Source: a virus. From it: DNA of 59,388 nucleotides. Where the stretch lies: the IMG/VR virus record IMGVR_UViG_3300014913_000015, positions 1 to 59,388 of that record. One strand, written 5' to 3'. The translations under genes were made by a program, and so were the position numbers. Within the stretch, counting starts at the first letter, position 1. Each line of letters starts with the position of its first letter. The notes under the pieces are model-generated. The model made no database searches. It saw nothing but the letters and a program-made list of their open reading frames with translations, and was not told the origin of the DNA. Positions 55,439-59,388 of the stretch are shown one piece after another.

Positions 55439-56199
55439 TGCTGTTCCTCCTTGAGAAGCTTCAATCTTTTTTTGGTCAAAAGTACATAATTTCTTGAAAT
55501 GTCAATTCCGATGAATTTCCTTCCAAGTATTTTCGCTGCAACACAGGTCGTTCCTGTTCCACAGAAAGGATCAAGGATGACATCGTCCTTGAAGGAGAAT
55601 AATTTGATAGCTCGATAAGGAAGCTCAAGAGGAAATGGTGCTGGGTGGTACTTTCTCATTTTCCTTTCTGGAGGAATTTTCCAAACATTGACTGTCCATT
55701 CGAGGAATTCATCGCGTGTAAGGTCGGTTTCGCCTTTATGAGTTAGTTTATATTGTTCTTTGTAAAGGACAAAGAGGAGGTCGATTCTGTCTCTTATATA
55801 GGGAGAAGAAGGGCTGCACCAAGATCCCCATGCTGTTTGTCTCTTTGATATTATTGTTCCTTTATCCCAGATAATAAGATCGCCATGTTTCCAGCCTATT
55901 TTTTCAGTTAGAAGGAGAAGAATATCTATCACTGAATAGGCTACGTATGAATTTTTAGACATTTTCAGATAGGAAGGGAGATCAATAAAAAGACGACCGC
56001 CTTTCTTTGTGATTCGATAGACTTCCTTGAAAACATCAGAAAGCATCTTCAAATATTTCTCGTAAGCCATCGCGTCATTGTGGATTGAATATGGCATGTC
56101 AACATTGAATGGTGGAGAAGTTACCGTAAGCGTAATCAGATCGTCAGGAAATGATTTCAAAACTTCTTCTGCTTTTCCACAATAAATTTGATTTAACAT
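55435..56199 (-). CDS. DNA adenine-N6/cytosine-N4 methyltransferase
   Basis: 254 residues from ATG 56199, overlapping the polymerase stop by one base (TAATG) with GGAGAAG upstream. Motif IV is TSPPFNVDM near residue 28, motif I is DPFCGTGTT near residue 223, so the order is IV before I (beta class). SPPF can belong to N4-cytosine or N6-adenine enzymes. No restriction partner is nearby, so it probably protects phage DNA against host restriction. Confidence 0.9.
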   Translation of the reverse strand: MLNQIYCGKAEEVLKSFPDDLITLTVTSPPFNVDMPYSIHNDAMAYEKYLKMLSDVFKEVYRITKKGGRLFIDLPSYLKMSKNSYVAYSVIDILLLLTEKIGWKHGDLIIWDKGTIISKRQTAWGSWCSPSSPYIRDRIDLLFVLYKEQYKLTHKGETDLTRDEFLEWTVNVWKIPPERKMRKYHPAPFPLELPYRAIKLFSFKDDVILDPFCGTGTTCVAAKILGRKFIGIDISRNYVLLTKKRLKLLKEEQQ

Positions 56200-58595
56200 T
56201 ATGTCTTCTCCAGCTCTCCCCATCTTTCTCCAACTGAAAAATCTACCTTCAGTTGGACAGGCTTGAGCCATTCCTCCTGTGGGTTTTCAAGAATTTCCCT
56301 GATTAAGGGTAAAAGATCATCCATTTCTTCCTTCTTCATGAGGAAAAGGATTTCATCATGCACCTCAAGGATAGGATGACTTTTGACTTTTAACTCCATA
56401 AATTTTTCATGAACTCTTGATAAGCCGAGCAGGAGAAGGTCGGATGCGGCACTTTGAATGGGAAAATTGATTGCCTTGCGCTCAAAATCATAATCCCACC
56501 TGAAGGATCGATAGCGATCAAATGGGGTTTTTATTCTTTTTTCCTGCTTTGCTTTTGAAACAATATATTTAATCCAGCTTTGTAGTCTTCGATATTGAGT
56601 GAAGAAACTTTCGATGTATCGTTTCGCTTCCCTTTCAGAGATTTCCAATCGCTGCGCAAGACCTCTTGCGGTCATGCCATACATAACTCCAAATACTACC
56701 GTTTTCGCTTTTCTGCGTTTTTCTTCAAATTCTGGATCGCCTCCTTCTATTTTTTTGAGAAATTCCTCATAAGGGATTCCCTCAATTGTGGCTGCTGTAG
56801 CTGAATGAATGTCTTTTCCTTCCTCAAGAAGAGAGATCAGCTTAGGGTCTTTGGATAGAGCAGCAGCAACTCGCACTTCATGAAGAGAGAAATCTGCTGA
56901 GAGAAGCAGATATCCCTTTGGGGCATAGATCATATTCCGTATTTTGACTCCATGAAGTTCACCTTTATAGAGATTCTGGCAGTTTGGGTTTTGGGAGGCG
57001 GTCCTTCCAGATCGGGCAATGAAAAGGGTGAAGCTTGGATGGATTTTCCCGTTATGTATGGCTGGAAGATATTGTTCCCGTATGTGAGAGCTGAGTGTAC
57101 GAATTTTTCTGAGTTCAGCAATCCATTCAAAAACTGGATATTCCTTTCCTGCTTTCCGTAAGAATTCCTTATTCCAGGATTCCTTGTCGTTTTTGGTGCG
57201 GGGAACGGGAATTTTGCCTTCCTGAAGGAGAGGTGAACACAGTTTGCTCATGTGATTGTATGAAAAAGGATTAAAATCTTTTTGAGGGAAGAGCTCTCTA
57301 ACAATGGAATCAGAATTGATCTTTTCAAGAAGGGAGTTATATTCTTTTTGTAACTTTTTATAAGCCCATAAAAGGAAGTTACGGTCAGCAGGAGCGCCCC
57401 GATGTTCCATTGCAAGGAGAGCTTTTGTCGCTGGAATAAGGAGAAAGCGGTAAGGTCTCCAGTAAGTTCCTTCCTTTGTTAACTCGTCTTTGAATCTTAT
57501 GTAAAGGCGATGGGTCACGTCAGCATCGGCTGCGTTGTAAAGATAAAGTTCTTCTCCTTCTACTTTAAGAGGACCTCCTTTCTTCAGCACTTCGCGATCA
57601 TATCCTCCCATGTCTGTGTATTTGAAAGCGAGGGAGGAAAGGGAATGTTTTGCTATCTCGTCAATGAGATGATGCATAAGGATGGTATCTTCAATATTAC
57701 ATTTTATATCTTCAGGTTGAAGCCCAAGATCTTTTATTAACCAGCGGAGGTCGAATTTCAGATTGTGCCCGATAAGAGTTTGTTCTGAATTGGTCAATAG
57801 TTTTTTAATGATATCTCTTACTTGTTGCCACTTGTCTTGCCAGTAATTTTCATCCCACGGGATGACAACTGCTTGGTGGGAAGAAGGAGAGAGAGCTATG
57901 GAACGAATACGAGCTTCTTCTTCAAACTCATAAAGGCCAGAAGTTTCTACATCTATAGCGAGGACTGAAGTAAGATGAGTTTCTATCGTGGGGATGTCTT
58001 TCGCAATAGTATATTTCCCATATGAAGAGTTACGAGTTCGGTTAATATATTCCCAAGCAACTTTAATTGTTGTTCTGATGTGATCCCTAATTACGTCACT
58101 CCAGTTCCCTTTTCTAATAACAGCAGCAGGATGATAGGTAGCGAAAACAGGAATATGTTCAATCAGTTTTATCTTGGGAGTTTGGGGAATGAATGAAATA
58201 TCTTGAATTTTCTTCTTCCGCAGGAGAGCCATGCTCGCTACTTCGCCTAAGGTAATGATTACTTTAGGTTTTACAGTAACGATTTCATATAACAAGTAGG
58301 GGAGACAGTTTTTGACCATTTGCTGAGTTGGAGTAGTTTTGTAATAGCATTTTACAACATTCGTTATATAACAGTATTGGACTTTATCTCCGAGTATCTT
58401 CCGTAAAACATTTCCAGCAGGTCCGATGAAAGGCACTCCCTTTATGTCTTCCTTTGTCCCTGGGCATTGACCAACCAACATGATAGGCCCTTTTCCTTCA
58501 CCCCAGAGACAGCGATGTTCGAGTTTACTACGTTTCAGCTCCTCACAGAGCCTGCATTCAGGGTCTCTTTCTCTAATCTCTTCAGCTTTCTTCAA
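56199..58595 (-). CDS. polA: Uracil-DNA glycosylase/3'-5' exonuclease/DNA polymerase I fusion
   Basis: About 798 residues. The TTG at 58595 is chosen because AGGAGG lies 5 bases upstream and inside the longer TTG-58610 form. Residues ~10-175 are a family-4-type uracil-DNA glycosylase: GQCPGTKED, VPFIGPAGN, four Fe-S-type Cys (14, 17, 83, 97) and HPAA. About 210-370 is a DnaQ-like exonuclease (AIDVETSGLY, GHNLKFDLRWL, Y-x3-D). About 375-798 is family A polymerase with motif A DFSLHEV, motif B KTVVFGVMYG and motif C EVHDE. The polymerase has Phe at the position that disfavours dideoxynucleotides. Uracil removal coupled directly to synthesis is the notable feature. Confidence 0.92.
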   Translation of the reverse strand: MKKAEEIRERDPECRLCEELKRSKLEHRCLWGEGKGPIMLVGQCPGTKEDIKGVPFIGPAGNVLRKILGDKVQYCYITNVVKCYYKTTPTQQMVKNCLPYLLYEIVTVKPKVIITLGEVASMALLRKKKIQDISFIPQTPKIKLIEHIPVFATYHPAAVIRKGNWSDVIRDHIRTTIKVAWEYINRTRNSSYGKYTIAKDIPTIETHLTSVLAIDVETSGLYEFEEEARIRSIALSPSSHQAVVIPWDENYWQDKWQQVRDIIKKLLTNSEQTLIGHNLKFDLRWLIKDLGLQPEDIKCNIEDTILMHHLIDEIAKHSLSSLAFKYTDMGGYDREVLKKGGPLKVEGEELYLYNAADADVTHRLYIRFKDELTKEGTYWRPYRFLLIPATKALLAMEHRGAPADRNFLLWAYKKLQKEYNSLLEKINSDSIVRELFPQKDFNPFSYNHMSKLCSPLLQEGKIPVPRTKNDKESWNKEFLRKAGKEYPVFEWIAELRKIRTLSSHIREQYLPAIHNGKIHPSFTLFIARSGRTASQNPNCQNLYKGELHGVKIRNMIYAPKGYLLLSADFSLHEVRVAAALSKDPKLISLLEEGKDIHSATAATIEGIPYEEFLKKIEGGDPEFEEKRRKAKTVVFGVMYGMTARGLAQRLEISEREAKRYIESFFTQYRRLQSWIKYIVSKAKQEKRIKTPFDRYRSFRWDYDFERKAINFPIQSAASDLLLLGLSRVHEKFMELKVKSHPILEVHDEILFLMKKEEMDDLLPLIREILENPQEEWLKPVQLKVDFSVGERWGELEKT

Positions 58596-59388
58596 AGGAA
58601 ACCTCCTCAAATAGATTTTTCTCTGGATAAAAGTCTAATATGATATGCCCAGTTTCTCCATAGCGACAATTGTCAAGGATTAAAGTTGCGGGACCTTCAT
58701 AATCAGGTACCTTGATTCTATCAAAGTCCTCTTTTAAGGTTCTTCTTCTGTGCAGGACGAAGATGTAATCGGAGTTTGCCCGTATCATTCCACTGTCACG
58801 AAGGTCGGCAGAGGTAGGAGGATTGATTTCATCTGTCTTTTTTGTAACGTGGGCGACAAGAAAGATGGCGATAGATAGCTCTTCAGCAAGAAGTTTGAAC
58901 CGCTTTGTCACCATTGCGATTTCGGCAGGTAGGTGAGATGTGTCAGAGAGGAGGAAATGGAGATTGTCGAAAACGACAACCTTAATTCCGTAGCGTTTTA
59001 CAGATTCTTTGATCAATTCAAAGACTTCATTTGGTTTTCCTGCACCTGCTGAAGAATCAACAATATAAATAAGAGGGTCATCTTCTTTAACCTGCAATCC
59101 TTGCATAGGGTCTTCAACGTAAACGTCTTTTAGCCATGCAGAGATGAATTTAGGAATGAGACGCCGCTTTTTCATTTCAAGACAATAGAAAAGGACTGGA
59201 ATACCTGATTGGGCAAGGTAGCAGCTCCACTGAACAAGTAAACTCGTCTTACCGCTTTTGGGAAATCCACTTATTATTACAAGATCTCCTTCCGTGATTC
59301 CTTTCCCTTTTCGGAGAATTCTATTCATTCCCTCCCAAGGTGTGAACACCTGAAAGACGATAGGCTCCGTTTGCTGTTCTTCATACAA
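58582..59388 (-). CDS. DnaB-like replicative helicase, partial
   Basis: 268 residues visible; the 5' end runs off the window, so the TTG at 59388 need not be the start. RecA-fold: Walker A GFPKSGKTSLL near residue 41, VVVFDNLHFLLSD (Walker B), FLVAHVTKK, and SADLRDSGMIRANSDYIFVLHR, as in DnaB/T7-type helicases. The N-terminal DnaB domain is absent from the visible part. It unwinds DNA at the fork with the PrimPol and PolA. It overlaps the polymerase gene by 14 bases. Confidence 0.85.
   Translation of the reverse strand: MYEEQQTEPIVFQVFTPWEGMNRILRKGKGITEGDLVIISGFPKSGKTSLLVQWSCYLAQSGIPVLFYCLEMKKRRLIPKFISAWLKDVYVEDPMQGLQVKEDDPLIYIVDSSAGAGKPNEVFELIKESVKRYGIKVVVFDNLHFLLSDTSHLPAEIAMVTKRFKLLAEELSIAIFLVAHVTKKTDEINPPTSADLRDSGMIRANSDYIFVLHRRRTLKEDFDRIKVPDYEGPATLILDNCRYGETGHIILDFYPEKNLFEEVSFEES

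Noticed and set aside
1-59388. tRNA genes, rRNA genes, CRISPR arrays and insertion sequences
   Set aside because: No cloverleaf, array of direct repeats with spacers, or transposase was recognised on reading; a dedicated tRNA scan was not possible.

Overview
The window is most of the genome of a tailed bacteriophage, very probably a podovirus (short tail). Evidence: a portal, scaffold and HK97-type capsid block is followed by a P22 gp4/T7 gp11-like adaptor, a P22 gp10/T7 gp12-like nozzle and fibres, then a run of very large internal-virion (ejection) proteins. No tail-tube, sheath or tape-measure gene is visible. A bacterial host is indicated by strong AGGAGG ribosome sites, TTGACA/TATAAT and extended -10 promoters, a phage sigma-70 factor and a lipobox. 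The lipoprotein, the periplasm-type enzymes and the GGDEF domain would fit a didermic host, but no species can be named. No terminase is visible; it probably lies just outside the window. No tRNA, CRISPR array or repressor was recognised.

Layout. Positions 1-32,272 are all on the plus strand (late arm). They hold two small genes, portal, a zincin-like protein, scaffold, major capsid protein (MCP) with a rho-independent terminator and a free LAGLIDADG endonuclease, a C2H2-finger protein, head/decoration proteins, adaptor, nozzle, two modular fibres and repeat proteins. A first holin-like cluster follows, then an intein-containing PurD-like ATP-grasp enzyme, a 3-TM holin, a DUF3008-like protein, an S-adenosylmethionine decarboxylase homologue, a GNAT-like protein and a tryptophan-rich repeat protein. 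The arm ends with five internal-virion proteins (the last 2,223 aa with a GGDEF domain), a membrane-anchored trypsin-like protease, an M15 endolysin and two very small genes.

Positions 59,388-32,256 are all on the minus strand (early/replication arm). From right to left they hold: a DnaB-like helicase (cut by the window edge); a single-chain uracil-DNA-glycosylase/exonuclease/DNA polymerase I; a DNA methyltransferase; a GNAT enzyme; a PrimPol; a sigma factor; a gp32-like ssDNA-binding protein; ThyX; a leucine-dehydrogenase-like enzyme; a PD-(D/E)XK nuclease; an acyl-carrier-protein homologue with Trp in place of the carrier Ser; a metallophosphoesterase; many small membrane and hypothetical proteins; an NlpC/P60-like protein; a class II ribonucleotide reductase; a lipoprotein under a consensus sigma-70 promoter; a tyrosine recombinase; a RecA-like recombinase; a lytic transglycosylase; and SbcD/SbcC-like nucleases. 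The arms converge at about 32.26 kb, where the last genes overlap.

How it fits together. Primase-polymerase, PolA, helicase, SSB, RecA-like protein and SbcCD make a nearly self-sufficient, recombination-linked replication set. NrdJ and ThyX supply deoxynucleotides, and the UDG fused to the polymerase suggests active removal or sensing of uracil. The ACP homologue, amino-acid dehydrogenase, SpeD homologue and PurD-like enzyme look like host-metabolism modules. Eleven short genes (24-59 codons) were read directly from the sequence in gaps between larger genes.
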